A stretch of DNA of 64,000 nt from Vibrio hannami (GTDB lineage Bacteria > Pseudomonadota > Gammaproteobacteria > Enterobacterales > Vibrionaceae), in the NCBI RefSeq assembly GCF_029589055.1, contig NZ_JARQZP010000007.1, positions 682,001 through 746,000 of the forward strand, in the 5' to 3' direction. This document shows, piece by piece, positions 36,707 to 46,165 of the stretch. The stretch's first letter is position 1. Every line of letters starts with the position of its first letter. The position numbers were made by a program, and so were the translations under genes. The notes under the pieces are model-generated. The model was not told the DNA's origin and searched no databases. It worked only from the letters and a program-made list of their open reading frames with translations.

Positions 36707-39689
36707 ATAGCAACTCCTTAATTAACTTGTCTTCTCGCTTTCTGTCGTCCGGACCAAAGTTTTTTCGTAGGTGCCAGTATGTGTAACCGGAGTCCAAGTA
36801 AACAGGATTCTTAGCCAGTTCGGCCATAGGCAACATGGTTAAATAGTCGGTAACCGTGTCAAACCAGTCAGAGCTGTCCGCACGTTTAAAATAATCCTCG
36901 GGAACTAGCTCGAAGAGCCCTTTGGTAAATACTCGTAAGTGGCTCCATACATTTGCGCCGGCAGCTGCCCTTGGATTTCTATAATCGGGACCGTATAAGT
37001 TTATTGGTTTGTTTGGACGGAACATTGGCATCTGAATTAGATCTGCGCCTTGTTGTTTGGCAGTAAGCAAAGCGTCCACGACACTGGTTTGCATTAAGCA
37101 GTCGTCTTGGTCTAAAACGGCTACTAAGGTGTTAGGATCTTGGCAGATTTCTTTTATTGCCAATAAGAAGTTTGGCATCCTGCCGGTGTTAACACCGCGC
37201 CTCACCAAAGTTGTTTTAGCCAGAAGTTCACCGAGTAACATTGGATAACACCAGTTGTGAACTGCACCACTAGCGTCGTCAATGACAATAACACCAAAGT
37301 TTTGGTTTGTTTGGCTTCGTAATGAGTCCAGGCAACGTTTAAGCAGGGCGTGCTCGGTAAACCTGCCTTTAAGCAGGAAGACAATCGCTTCATGCCTTGG
37401 CTCATATTTCCAGTGTCTGCCAGGAACCCAATCAAACTTCTCATGCTGCTCTACAGGCTCGACTCCTTGCGCAATCAAATCTCTTGCTATTGAAAGTTCG
37501 GGTAGGTGCTTATGCTCATTGCGTGGGTGGACATAATAACTCTGTGGATCTCCACCACGCACCGCACGCAGCCCCCGGAGTTTCATTGCTGCCTGCAGCG
37601 CTCGATGCCAGGTTAAAGTGAGCTTGTTTCCTGATAGGGGGTTATCTATCGGTAGTTGATGGTATATTCGGTCAAGATCCAGAAGGCCAAAACGAACCTC
37701 AGGCGCATATTCACCCGGTACACCATGGTAGGGATTAAAGTCAGAACTGCTTTTGGGAATATTGTATCCAACCGCTAACACATCTTCCGGTTCACAGGCG
37801 TAAATCATATCTGCGATATAGTCATGTTGCCAATTGCGCCGACCGACTAACACGTCCAAATCACACTGCAACACGTAAGAGGTTGTAACTTGGTCGAACC
37901 CCCAAACCTGAGGGAAAAGAGGAGCGTTTTTCGGTGTGTGTGTCTCTGTGCAATCTGCTTGGGCAAACCATTTTTTATAGGTTGCTATTATGGTTTTTGA
38001 ATCTGAAGGAGCAATTAGTATTGTGTCGATAAGTCCTTGATTTTTTAGCTTGTCTGCCTGTTCAATAACGGAGGCCAGATTTGCCTCTGCATACTGACGT
38101 AGAAACTCTCCCCTATAAGGATCAATGAGAAGTATTATCTCGTAAAAAGTAACCGGATAGCTAAGTTGAGTAACGATATGTGTCACTTGGTCAGTGAGTA
38201 CATTAGCATCTTGTCCGCAGACTTTTATCATTAGGGTCACAGAACCACTCTTAAATGATGCAACGGGAATAGGATTATTATTTGGTTCAACACACTGAGG
38301 GTGAAGCTGGGCCATTAGCTCGCTGTAGAACTGCTCAAACCCTGGAAGAGCTTTTAGTGCATCGTCTTGTCTGCGCCAACTTTTTCTACGTACTAATTCC
38401 TCGTCGTTATTGCCCAAAATACCAATAGAATAGAGACGAGCGCACATGTCACGAAAGTACGAAGAGGTTAGGGGCTTTATATCATTACCAATATCAATGT
38501 AGTGCAGCTCTCCATCCGCAGTAATTATTAGGTTGTCTCTTTTGATATTGAGTGTGGCTATACGGGCTTGATACAGCTTTGTTAGATATCGAACTATCGC
38601 CTGTTTTGTGATTTTTTCTCCAGGTATAGTACTGCTCTTGTAGTCTGTGTGGTACTGCCATAATCCATCCCGTTTTCTCCATGTTACCTGAGGGATAGGA
38701 ACATCTTTACCGGCTAGCAAAGATCTAAGGCTTTGTACTTCAGTATTGGAAATCGCCCATGGGTAGAACTCTTTATTGACCTGGTTGTGCTGTAACCATA
38801 CGGCACCTTCCATACCTACTCCAAGCAGCTGTCGTTTGGTTGAAAGTAGGGTGCTCCACGTTCTGGCAACATATGCCAACCTGTTCCTCTGATTTTGCCA
38901 AGTCTTGTTGGACTTGTTTAGCTGGGTGTCTTCTCCATCCAAAGAGTAGATGGAGTAGATAGGGTAGGGGCAAATCACTATATCCGATGGGAATAGCATC
39001 AATAATCTCGTTACCAGCCAGTGGTCTTCTGCGCTTCTGATATTAGGGTACCTAAGGCCCAGCTTTGTTCTTAGCAGCAAATTGCACGATGGGATCTCTC
39101 GCAGTTGCTTACCGGATGCAAAATTCTCAATAAGCCCTGCGAGATTTAAATGGTCCGTCAACTCCTTAGGATCTGCGATGTTGTCATTAGGTAGAAATGC
39201 TCCATATTTTCGTAACTTATTGCTTCCAATCGCTGCTTTTTTCTCTGTTCCGCAAACAGAGTTCCAAAGTCCTTCTAGGCTATTCGTTGCGAATAGCTCA
39301 TCATCAGCATCTAGTCGAGCAATCCACTGCAAATTCGGTTGTGTATCTGCCCAATCTAGCAGAAGGTTACGAGCTCTGGCTGGAGAGCCGCATTCAGCAC
39401 TTAGAAGGGAAACAGAAGGATGATGGAGTAAAGCTTCTGTTTCTGATGACCATGTGATGTCTGAGCAATCGTCTAACACAACTATACGCGCAATCTGTTC
39501 TTGTATTAGAGTTTGGTTTAACGCACTTTTCAGTGCTTTGTTTAGGGCTTGGATTTGATTTTTGTGAGCGATTGCTACCACCAGCTCTGCTTTTTGGTAC
39601 TCGATTGCACAGGTATGAATGAGCTGCAAGTTGCGGTCGCAGAGTATCTCAGTATATTTGCTTGGTGCCCGTGTTTTGAAATTAGTCAT
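36636..39689 (-). CDS. 1017-aa fusion: glycosyltransferase A, kinase-like fold, further glycosyltransferase domains
   Basis: Four parts in order. A GT2-type domain (about 30-250, with ALKSALNQT and LDADDEL at 126-132). A protein-kinase-like region (about 285-470: GxGxxG as LGVGMEGAV, catalytic-loop-like NIKRDNLII at 381-389, DFG-like YIDIG with Asp399). A third region (about 480-760, ITLLI-type strands, LQCDLDVLVG) that looks like another GT-A fold. A C-terminal GT2 domain (about 770-1000, RCLDSLRSQ, VIDDASG, LDQDD). This layout is unusual. It probably builds a surface glycan, the kinase-like part perhaps phosphorylating a sugar or lipid. The start overlaps the upstream gene by 8 bp, so the two are coupled. 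The plus-strand gene at 35936-36706 overlaps its end. Confidence 0.75.
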   Translation of the reverse strand: MTNFKTRAPSKYTEILCDRNLQLIHTCAIEYQKAELVVAIAHKNQIQALNKALKSALNQTLIQEQIARIVVLDDCSDITWSSETEALLHHPSVSLLSAECGSPARARNLLLDWADTQPNLQWIARLDADDELFATNSLEGLWNSVCGTEKKAAIGSNKLRKYGAFLPNDNIADPKELTDHLNLAGLIENFASGKQLREIPSCNLLLRTKLGLRYPNIRSAEDHWLVTRLLMLFPSDIVICPYPIYSIYSLDGEDTQLNKSNKTWQNQRNRLAYVARTWSTLLSTKRQLLGVGMEGAVWLQHNQVNKEFYPWAISNTEVQSLRSLLAGKDVPIPQVTWRKRDGLWQYHTDYKSSTIPGEKITKQAIVRYLTKLYQARIATLNIKRDNLIITADGELHYIDIGNDIKPLTSSYFRDMCARLYSIGILGNNDEELVRRKSWRRQDDALKALPGFEQFYSELMAQLHPQCVEPNNNPIPVASFKSGSVTLMIKVCGQDANVLTDQVTHIVTQLSYPVTFYEIILLIDPYRGEFLRQYAEANLASVIEQADKLKNQGLIDTILIAPSDSKTIIATYKKWFAQADCTETHTPKNAPLFPQVWGFDQVTTSYVLQCDLDVLVGRRNWQHDYIADMIYACEPEDVLAVGYNIPKSSSDFNPYHGVPGEYAPEVRFGLLDLDRIYHQLPIDNPLSGNKLTLTWHRALQAAMKLRGLRAVRGGDPQSYYVHPRNEHKHLPELSIARDLIAQGVEPVEQHEKFDWVPGRHWKYEPRHEAIVFLLKGRFTEHALLKRCLDSLRSQTNQNFGVIVIDDASGAVHNWCYPMLLGELLAKTTLVRRGVNTGRMPNFLLAIKEICQDPNTLVAVLDQDDCLMQTSVVDALLTAKQQGADLIQMPMFRPNKPINLYGPDYRNPRAAAGANVWSHLRVFTKGLFELVPEDYFKRADSSDWFDTVTDYLTMLPMAELAKNPVYLDSGYTYWHLRKNFGPDDRKREDKLIKELLSMPSLSSRKYKLVEREPESFEGD

Positions 39690-40503
39690 TGTCGCTCTCC
39701 ATTTGTTCTAATTCGCTAAAAATCTCTTCTTTGGAAAGAGAAAAAAGCTCACGTGCACGTTGGAAATAGACATTCATTTCGTGTTCAGACATCTTGTTTC
39801 CGTGCAGTTGTAGAAACTGAGCACATCCTCTGAGTTTTTGTTTAGAGCCTGGCGCTGACAATGCATCTGGTGACTGATTACAAATCCAGTCAACGGTCGC
39901 CCTATTAGTATAGCAGATATTTGCTATTCCTGACTCCAAAGCTCTGATAGCAAAGTCTCGGTCATTCCCACTGATTAAACCATCCGTGAAGCCGCCAATA
40001 TTGGTAGCGAGTTCAGACTTTATAAAGGTGTTTGAACCTTGCCAACCAGGGTTACCTATCAAGAAATCTCTAGCTGAAATATCGGTGGGGATATTAGTGG
40101 CAACGGTTTTTTGGTTAATGTTTACATTGATACCGGATAAGACGATATCGGCTTTACCGGAGTTGCTATTGGCTATGCAAGACGACAAATGCTCCGGGTG
40201 CCACATGTCATCATCATCAATTATGGCAATGTAGCTATTCGGAAAGTGTTCGGAGATATAGTTAATACCGGTATTCCAACTCCCGGCGGCACCAGAAAAG
40301 CGTAAATTATTCAATGTGAAAAAGGGAATGCCTTTAAGTTCCGATTGCAGTTGTGCTTTTTCTTTTCGATTCAGCAGACGAGTGTCTGAAACAAGAACGA
40401 CAGCTGCTGGTGTGTGAGTTTGGTTAACGATAGAAGGCAATGCATTTTCAAGTAGAAGAGGCAGCCTGGGTGTGGTCGCTATCAGTACTATGACGTTGTT
40501 CAT
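39682..40503 (-). CDS. glycosyltransferase family 2
   Basis: A 273-aa GT-A glycosyltransferase. The N-terminus NNVIVLIATTPRLPLLLENALPS is the usual nucleotide-binding strand and helix. The acceptor-side motif IDDDDMW (about residue 100) is the metal-binding DXD equivalent. GNPGWQGSN and GNDRDFA follow, as in GT2 enzymes. ATG at 40503 was preferred because the frame's 16 extra residues upstream look non-coding. It overlaps the next gene (1017-aa fusion) by 8 bp, so the two enzymes probably act on one glycan. Confidence 0.82.
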   Translation of the reverse strand: MNNVIVLIATTPRLPLLLENALPSIVNQTHTPAAVVLVSDTRLLNRKEKAQLQSELKGIPFFTLNNLRFSGAAGSWNTGINYISEHFPNSYIAIIDDDDMWHPEHLSSCIANSNSGKADIVLSGINVNINQKTVATNIPTDISARDFLIGNPGWQGSNTFIKSELATNIGGFTDGLISGNDRDFAIRALESGIANICYTNRATVDWICNQSPDALSAPGSKQKLRGCAQFLQLHGNKMSEHEMNVYFQRARELFSLSKEEIFSELEQMESDND

Positions 40504-41041
40504 ATTTGTTTTTCTTGTTCTTAATCGGAACAATAATATGCCAATATGCACTGCCTGTAAATTACTGATGAATATAGATATTTGTGTTTAGATTGATAGT
40601 GTTAGCTAGAAGCTATTGGTAATAGTGTTCCTTTATAATTACTTAAATCTCACCGACAGAAAATGTCGCAATTTAAGTCAAAATATACGGCGTTATGAGG
40701 CCTACCATGATAGAAAACGAGCCTTTGCTCGTAGACTTCAGTTAAACAGGAGCAAATTTTAAGCATCTTCATATAACGGACATTCGCTTTAATACTGCTC
40801 ATATGGACTGGGTATTGTCTGAGTCAATTAAAGTAGATGTTGTATGTATAGCAGAAGGCTTTGTTTACAGTCAGTATGATTGCGAAACACTTAGTTTTTA
40901 TCGTGAGCAGTGCTAACTTACTGACAATGCTCTCGTTATTAATACTACGCATTCAACTTTGTTACTGATGTCACATTACATATAACTACCTAGCCGTACG
41001 AGTAATTGCTGTTTCTTAAGATACTTAAATAGCATGAGGTC
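40504..41041. other. 538-bp gap with no intact gene
   Basis: AT-rich. A hairpin ACGAGC, four bases, GCTCGT lies near 40718-40733. A short plus-strand open stretch from about 40750 to 40917 has no start-proximal ribosome site and no family resemblance, so it may be a gene remnant. Nothing else is recognisable. Confidence 0.4.
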
Positions 41042-41461
41042 CTAGTATTCCGGCAAGCTTGTTTCTGCCAATATGATTAAACTATCTGTAAATGAGTACC
41101 CATATCCTAGCCCAAAGCTACCACCGCCTGAGACTGACTCGGTTTTCGTAAATAAGCTATATGAGCTGGAAACACCATCATCAGAGTACAAATAGTTGTA
41201 GTCGCCACTGGTTACTGGAACAATCTGCGTTACTTTAAATCCAGTATTATTAAGCTCATTTATCGCATCTTGTAGATCTTCCGCCAGCCTTAGGGAATCT
41301 ATGCGTGATTTGGATATGCCTTTTTCTACCTTTTCCATGACAGTTTTATATTTTTCTTTCTTTCCCAATAAGGTCCTTTCATACTCTCCGGTAGCGACAC
41401 GCTTTTTTACATATTCGTATTCAATTTCAAAATGTGCCTTTACTAATACTGTCTTTTGCAT
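41042..41461 (-). CDS. hypothetical 139-aa protein
   Basis: I do not recognise it. It begins MQKTVLVKAHFEIEYEYVKK. It has a lysine-rich middle and a glycine/serine-rich segment (SGGGSFGLGYGYSF, about 110-124) followed by a hydrophobic tail. No signal peptide. It is 29 bp downstream of the LPP20-like lipoprotein gene on the same strand, so it probably belongs to that small operon. Ribosome site GGGAG lies about ten bases before the ATG. Confidence 0.6.
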   Translation of the reverse strand: MQKTVLVKAHFEIEYEYVKKRVATGEYERTLLGKKEKYKTVMEKVEKGISKSRIDSLRLAEDLQDAINELNNTGFKVTQIVPVTSGDYNYLYSDDGVSSSYSLFTKTESVSGGGSFGLGYGYSFTDSLIILAETSLPEY

Positions 41462-41490
41462 TTTAACTATTCTCCCAATGTACTACATAA

Positions 41491-42144
41491 TCAATAGGTT
41501 TGATGATTGGTGCCAGGCAAGGCATCGTTAGACCTTTCTTTTTCAAGGCGCTCTCTCAGTTCAACAAAGGCTTGTTTAACAACTTCATCTTCAGCAGCGT
41601 CAATTTTTTGTTGAAGCAAACTGGTGTAGGAGTCATAAGGTAGTTTCATCAGAACGTATGCATTCACTTTGCCTTGAACAGCAACGAGCTCTTGCTTAGC
41701 GACTCTAAAGCCTACCAAATCAACTTTATTTACTAATGCTTCAATGGCCTTTGTGTATTGGTTTATAGATGTGCCAGAATCAGAGTCTTTAACAAAGCTT
41801 TTCTCATGACCAGAGAGTTTTTGTGCATATGCCTTCGCCAACGCATATTGAGCTTGTATATGGGCCTTAGAGAGCGCGATATCGACTTTATTACTGCTTC
41901 CCAAGCCAACGGCGTATGTTCCCTCCTGGTCAGCACTAGGTGTTGTTAGATACCAGTCTGGCAAAGCAGCGATTGATTCCACAGCTTTTTCTTGTTGCTC
42001 GGACTCTAGTTTGCGCGCTGCTTCCCGCCTGGCCTTCATTGCTTCGTTTTCCGCCATAGTAATGTCTTCATATGTCGAATTTGAACTACATCCAGCAATA
42101 AACATTAGGCTTACAAATGCAGCTGATAACATATTGTTTTTCAT
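41491..42144 (-). CDS. LPP20-like lipoprotein
   Basis: A 217-aa lipoprotein. ATG at 42144 (MKNNML) is followed by a hydrophobic stretch and the lipobox IAGC (residues about 15-18), so it should be lipidated at that cysteine. The mature part has a charged coiled helix, then PDWYLTTP and a domain (AVGLGSSNKVDIALSKAHIQAQYALA) typical of LPP20/FlgP-like lipoproteins. It is third in a run of secreted proteins (43762-41042). In vibrios, FlgO/FlgP/FlgT-type proteins stabilise the flagellar base, but these genes are not in a flagellar cluster, so a different envelope role is possible. Confidence 0.75.
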   Translation of the reverse strand: MKNNMLSAAFVSLMFIAGCSSNSTYEDITMAENEAMKARREAARKLESEQQEKAVESIAALPDWYLTTPSADQEGTYAVGLGSSNKVDIALSKAHIQAQYALAKAYAQKLSGHEKSFVKDSDSGTSINQYTKAIEALVNKVDLVGFRVAKQELVAVQGKVNAYVLMKLPYDSYTSLLQQKIDAAEDEVVKQAFVELRERLEKERSNDALPGTNHQTY

Positions 42145-42170
42145 GGTTATGTTTCTCCAATTGTATAGTT

Positions 42171-42563
42171 TTATAGGTTGTATCCATACCAGGCGCAATA
42201 ATTGCTGGTACCGCCATCACTAAAATAGCCTGCTTTAATTTTTTGCAGGCGACTTATCTCGCCCTTACTCAAAAGAGTTATGCTTTGCTTAAACTGCTCT
42301 TCACTTAAGCTCTTGCCTTCTACATCATCCTTAATTTCAAGTGTGGTTGTTGCTGTTACGGTCGCACTCAAGGATTGAACAATCGCAGCCTTTACAAGTG
42401 CTACGGCGAGAGTTTGGTCTTGCAGTTTGTCTCCACTAACCACAACGCAAGTAGACTTTGTAATTTGGTACTCAGGGTGAGCTTGATTCTCAAGCCACAC
42501 TGGAAGTGCCGCTTTGGCTATTGTTGAAACACCATAAGTCAAAATGAGTAGTGCTATTTTCAT
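42171..42563 (-). CDS. small secreted protein of the LPP20-like cluster
   Basis: A 130-aa protein with an N-terminal signal peptide (MKIALLILTYG, cleavage near AKA-ALP, residue about 18). The mature part (PVWLENQAHPEY, then AVALVKAAIVQSLSATVTAT) resembles the LPP20-type fold next door. Two cysteines, CVVVSG and NYCAWYG near the C-terminus, may form a disulfide. ATG overlaps the preceding stop (ATGA), so it is translationally coupled. Function unknown. Confidence 0.65.
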   Translation of the reverse strand: MKIALLILTYGVSTIAKAALPVWLENQAHPEYQITKSTCVVVSGDKLQDQTLAVALVKAAIVQSLSATVTATTTLEIKDDVEGKSLSEEQFKQSITLLSKGEISRLQKIKAGYFSDGGTSNYCAWYGYNL

Positions 42564-43762
42564 TGGGTCACCTCTACGAGCTCGGCTTTTATGTTTGTTA
42601 GCGTTTGAAGAGTTTTTTCATCTACGTCTTCTATTAATACCGGATTGAGCACTTTTTCCGAAATGTAGTCTTTGGTGCGAGTGTCACCGCGCTCATGAAT
42701 TACGTAGTAACTCGCTAGCTTAAGATAGGGTGTTTCGTTGCCGAAAGAGCGGTGGAGTGCCGTGATGGGGAGCAGCTGGCTCTTTTTGCCTATTGATACT
42801 TTGATGTAGAACCTATGCTTTGCCAGCTCACCAACAAAAATATCAGCTTTGGTATATTTCGCTGGTTGTTTTGTTGGAACTGCGAATGCACCGCCATAAT
42901 TGTGCATGTGACCTCTGTACGTTAGTTTCACCTTCAAATACGGGTCGAGTACGGTCTTGATGGCTTCTTTGTCCACCTTCCATTTTATTGGCACTAATAA
43001 GTTATGGTTTCCTCTACTGTTCAAACGAAACTCAAGCTCGCCTACAGCAACCTCTGTTTTCATCATTGCACGAGTAAAATCTTGAACGAACTTCCTCTTC
43101 AACTCCTGGTTTTTCTTACTTGTTTGCTTAGCCATGAAGAGGAGTTCACCTTCGGAGAATAGGCGCTGAATGCTGGTATTGTTTTCTTCAATTCTTTGAT
43201 AGAGGGATATGAACTGTTTTAGGCGCTTTATTCTTGAGGTATTGCCTATCCCGGCTAATGACCATAGCTCTTTTCGGAGTTGTTCGTTTTCGGTTTGTAG
43301 CTTATTGAGTTCATCGGTTAGCTTGCTATTTTGGCCAAGGCGTTTTAATCCTTCGCTTATTTCCTTTTTAGACAGCACCAATACGGTATCAACGTAAATA
43401 ATCAAGTTGCCGTTCGCGTCAATATTGGTTTTAGTGGAAACGCTATTCACCTTAATCAGAGCGGCGGAAAGGTTCTGTATTTCATTGACTAGCATTTTTT
43501 TGTCCGAAATTAGCATCCGGGTTTGAACGTAGGTTCCGGCATACTCAACGGCACTGTTTTTGGCTAGCTGAACTGCTTTTTCTTTCGCGGATGCGATGGA
43601 CTCAAATTCACCAACGGTATGTGCCTCAGTCACTCTCAGTTTAACGAGTTGGGGTGTTTCCTGTATTAGTTCAGTATCTGAATTGACCTGATTAGAGATA
43701 ACTAGGAAAGCACAAATCAACAACTTATTTAAATAGTTTTTAAAATATGACTTAATATACAT
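42560..43762 (-). CDS. secreted FlgT-like protein with coiled coil
   Basis: A 400-aa exported protein. ATG at 43762 lies behind AGGTG; GTG four codons upstream is an alternative. The signal peptide spans about residues 1-30 (LLICAFLVISN). The N-terminal domain (ASAKEKAVQLAKNSAVEYAG, then SALIKVNSVST) resembles the FlgT/LPP20-type duplication. A coiled coil follows at about 150-190 (LTDELNKLQTENEQLRKELW), then a C-terminal beta-rich region. Operon leader for the LPP20-like genes. The role is inferred as envelope or appendage support. Confidence 0.6.
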   Translation of the reverse strand: MYIKSYFKNYLNKLLICAFLVISNQVNSDTELIQETPQLVKLRVTEAHTVGEFESIASAKEKAVQLAKNSAVEYAGTYVQTRMLISDKKMLVNEIQNLSAALIKVNSVSTKTNIDANGNLIIYVDTVLVLSKKEISEGLKRLGQNSKLTDELNKLQTENEQLRKELWSLAGIGNTSRIKRLKQFISLYQRIEENNTSIQRLFSEGELLFMAKQTSKKNQELKRKFVQDFTRAMMKTEVAVGELEFRLNSRGNHNLLVPIKWKVDKEAIKTVLDPYLKVKLTYRGHMHNYGGAFAVPTKQPAKYTKADIFVGELAKHRFYIKVSIGKKSQLLPITALHRSFGNETPYLKLASYYVIHERGDTRTKDYISEKVLNPVLIEDVDEKTLQTLTNIKAELVEVTQ

Positions 43763-43962
43763 ATACAAATGCACCTACAATAAATTATATGTAGGTGCAT
43801 TATATCGAAATCTTGAATATTCCAAATCTGACAGTTACTAGTAGGTTTTAAATCGTACCGAGTTTATAATAAGATTTTCTACTCAAGAACGTTATGATGA
43901 ATTCTATATTTAAATCAAGCTGAAAGACTATATCTTGATTTATGTTGACTTGATAATAATTA

Positions 43963-44475
43963 TTACTGATTATCAATAAGTTTTCTTTTTATTCTTTTAA
44001 TCGATATATCCCTTGGTGTTACTCGGTCCTTTATTGCAATTGCCTTTATCTCCTCGTCAGTCCCCTTAGCTGCATTTAATAAGTTATAATGAGCTTTCAT
44101 CAAGTGTTTAAGTTTATGTCTAATAATTGATAGATATTTCTCTACTTGAAATATCAACTCATGCTCCCATGGATCTGCGTGATGAAAGCTTGTATCATAA
44201 GGCTTCCCGTTTGGCCGTATTGATACGGACTTTACTGTTCGATGAACTTTATCACGATATTTAACAAATGTTACTAGGTACCACCGTATTTTGAATGAAG
44301 AGCCCGAAAACTCTAAGCGTAATTGATATCTTGTATGCTCCTTCTTAACATTGTGTCCGTATTTTCTATTGATCTCTCTACGTGCAATACTATTCATCCA
44401 GCCTTCTTGAAACATTTGTGCTTCTTCAAATAGTTCGTCTATCTTTTCATATATTAATTTTTGTATTTCTTTCAT
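43963..44475 (-). CDS. possible MobI-like mobilisation protein
   Basis: A 170-aa basic protein. ATG at 44475 has AGAGGAA upstream; the open frame extends 11 codons further. The overall plan, EAQMFQEGWMN, then FSGSSFKIRWYLVTF, KPYDTSFHHADPWEHELI, QVEKYLSIIRHKLKHLMKA, resembles conjugative transfer protein MobI from SXT-type elements, by eye. If correct, it would help an SXT-like conjugative element recognise an island origin upstream (44476-44759). Otherwise it is an uncharacterised basic protein. Confidence 0.4.
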   Translation of the reverse strand: MKEIQKLIYEKIDELFEEAQMFQEGWMNSIARREINRKYGHNVKKEHTRYQLRLEFSGSSFKIRWYLVTFVKYRDKVHRTVKSVSIRPNGKPYDTSFHHADPWEHELIFQVEKYLSIIRHKLKHLMKAHYNLLNAAKGTDEEIKAIAIKDRVTPRDISIKRIKRKLIDNQ

Positions 44476-44759
44476 GGAATTTCCTCTGGTATACAATAAG
44501 AAATGCATTAAATTCTTAATTCATTACTTAACAAATGTAGTAACAAGAAACCAACCAATTATGTACTATATGTATAAGCTTATGCTTATGGTTTTTTTAG
44601 TACTATTGTATAAGGCTTGGGTATTTTAGTATTTTGTACTACGCCACATTGCTGTATGAAATTACAGGGTCTAAATAAACTGCTGAAAGTCTTTACTTCT
44701 ATTAACATCTTTTTTCGACCACTATATTGGTGGCCGAGCTTTCTACATTGATAGTTAGG
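44476..44759. other. 284-bp gap upstream of the MobI-like gene, candidate oriT region
   Basis: No gene. AT-rich, with short repeats (TATGTATAAGCTTATGC near 44569). In SXT-type elements oriT lies just upstream of mobI, so if the neighbouring gene is MobI-like, this gap is where an origin would be expected. I cannot show a nic site. Confidence 0.25.
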
Positions 44760-44966
44760 TCAGAACATTGTGCAGTCACGTTCTTTTATTTTCTGTTCAA
44801 TCCACTCTATTATTTCTTGTTCAACCCAGCCGACAGCTCCACCTCCTCTTCCTAGCTTGATAGGTTTTGGGAACTGACCTTCTGATATTCGTTGATAAAT
44901 GCTACTTTTGCTTATTCCAGTCATATCTTTTACGGTAGAAAGCCTGATGATTTTTATGTTACTCAT
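44760..44966 (-). CDS. AlpA-family transcriptional regulator
   Basis: A 68-aa DNA-binding protein with the AlpA helix-turn-helix pattern (STVKDMTGISKSSIYQRI, FPKPIKLG, VGWVEQEIIEWIEQKI). In P4-like islands AlpA regulators control integrase expression and can act as excisionase-like factors. ATG at 44966 sits six bases after GAGAGG; ten extra upstream codons were dropped. It lies in the integrase region, 75 bp before a 373-aa gene on the same strand. Confidence 0.85.
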   Translation of the reverse strand: MSNIKIIRLSTVKDMTGISKSSIYQRISEGQFPKPIKLGRGGGAVGWVEQEIIEWIEQKIKERDCTMF

Positions 44967-45040
44967 GCGTACCTCTCTGTGTTTGTATGAACTCACTCGT
45001 TGGAAACAAGACTACAAAAATTCCTCAGAAAAAAAACGCA

Positions 45041-46162
45041 TCAAAATTTTTTAGGCAGCATCAGTTTTTCGGAGACACACCTGCCCAACCACTTCGAAAC
45101 CGTTTCTAGGTTTACACCGGGAATACCGTATTCTTTTGGCCACCATATTTGAGATTTATCATCGATTTCACGAGCCCATTTGGCATTCTTGTTACAGTTT
45201 TCCGGATACATTGTTTTTACGTATACCGCGGGAATAAGAATTGTGATTCTTTGGTTTCTTGAGTTAAATCGGCCGTGATTTTCAGATTCATATCTCGGTC
45301 CCTCAATTTTCTCTGTTAAATCCGCAATACTATCTATACCGGAGAAACACGTATCATTTACGCACCAGTTTAAAAATGTATCTATATCTTCAATATGGAG
45401 GCTTGGCTCTTGTATCGATTTCCACTTTTGTGTAATTAAATCGAGTACTTTGGTTGCCCAAAGGTTGCTATCGGAAGTTATATTTGGTTCACGACTCATG
45501 ATATGAATAGCAAAGCATAGGATGGCATATATTTTTTGGCTGTTGTATAGAGTATGATGCTCCATCATGTTAGGAAGTTTTTCTTTTTTGTTTGATGAAC
45601 TATTATTCTGTCCTGTATTATCACTATCTATCGGAATATCATGATAAAAATAGTCATGAACTTTTTTAATATCTTCCTTTGATAGAAATAGATTTTTTAC
45701 ACTCAAATGTTGCTCGTTGTAAAGCCAAGCATCTTCAAATCGCACAGATAAACCTGTTTGTGTATTTCTATCTTCTAGAAACATGGTAGGATTGTTTTCT
45801 TCAAATATATGATTTCTCAAATGATGGGAAGGTAATACCCAGTAGTCGGAAATAACAGCATCATAAGTTATCGCTCTAACTTCGCCATTTATCACCAAAC
45901 TGTTGTATTCTTTTATTTGCTCTATAATTGAAAACTCTGAGACTGAACTTATAAAGGTTTCTACATCTATCTCATCTAGCTTTAGAGTAAAATAAGCCAC
46001 TGTTTCATCTTTGATTCTTATGTGTATTTTTATTTTTCCAGTCTCTCCAAGTTGAATTATTTTCTCTAGGCTTAAATCAAAATCGCTAAAAGATTCTGTA
46101 ACTTGTTCAAGAGTGCTATATTCCGTCAAAAAAAGTTGCTTTGTTTGTTTTTTAATATTCAT
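45041..46162 (-). CDS. hypothetical 373-aa island-core protein
   Basis: I do not recognise it. It is soluble, with a helical N-terminus, an internal acidic/asparagine-rich linker (GQNNSSSNKKEKL, about residue 185), and a C-terminal segment (YPENCNKNAKWAREID, then WWPKEYGIPGV) with a possible helix-turn-helix at about 345-365 (NLETVSKWLGRCVS). It is tucked between the integrase (3-bp gap) and the AlpA gene, the usual spot for an island-core regulator or plasmid-replication-like protein. Function unknown. Confidence 0.6.
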   Translation of the reverse strand: MNIKKQTKQLFLTEYSTLEQVTESFSDFDLSLEKIIQLGETGKIKIHIRIKDETVAYFTLKLDEIDVETFISSVSEFSIIEQIKEYNSLVINGEVRAITYDAVISDYWVLPSHHLRNHIFEENNPTMFLEDRNTQTGLSVRFEDAWLYNEQHLSVKNLFLSKEDIKKVHDYFYHDIPIDSDNTGQNNSSSNKKEKLPNMMEHHTLYNSQKIYAILCFAIHIMSREPNITSDSNLWATKVLDLITQKWKSIQEPSLHIEDIDTFLNWCVNDTCFSGIDSIADLTEKIEGPRYESENHGRFNSRNQRITILIPAVYVKTMYPENCNKNAKWAREIDDKSQIWWPKEYGIPGVNLETVSKWLGRCVSEKLMLPKKF

Positions 46163-46165
46163 TTT

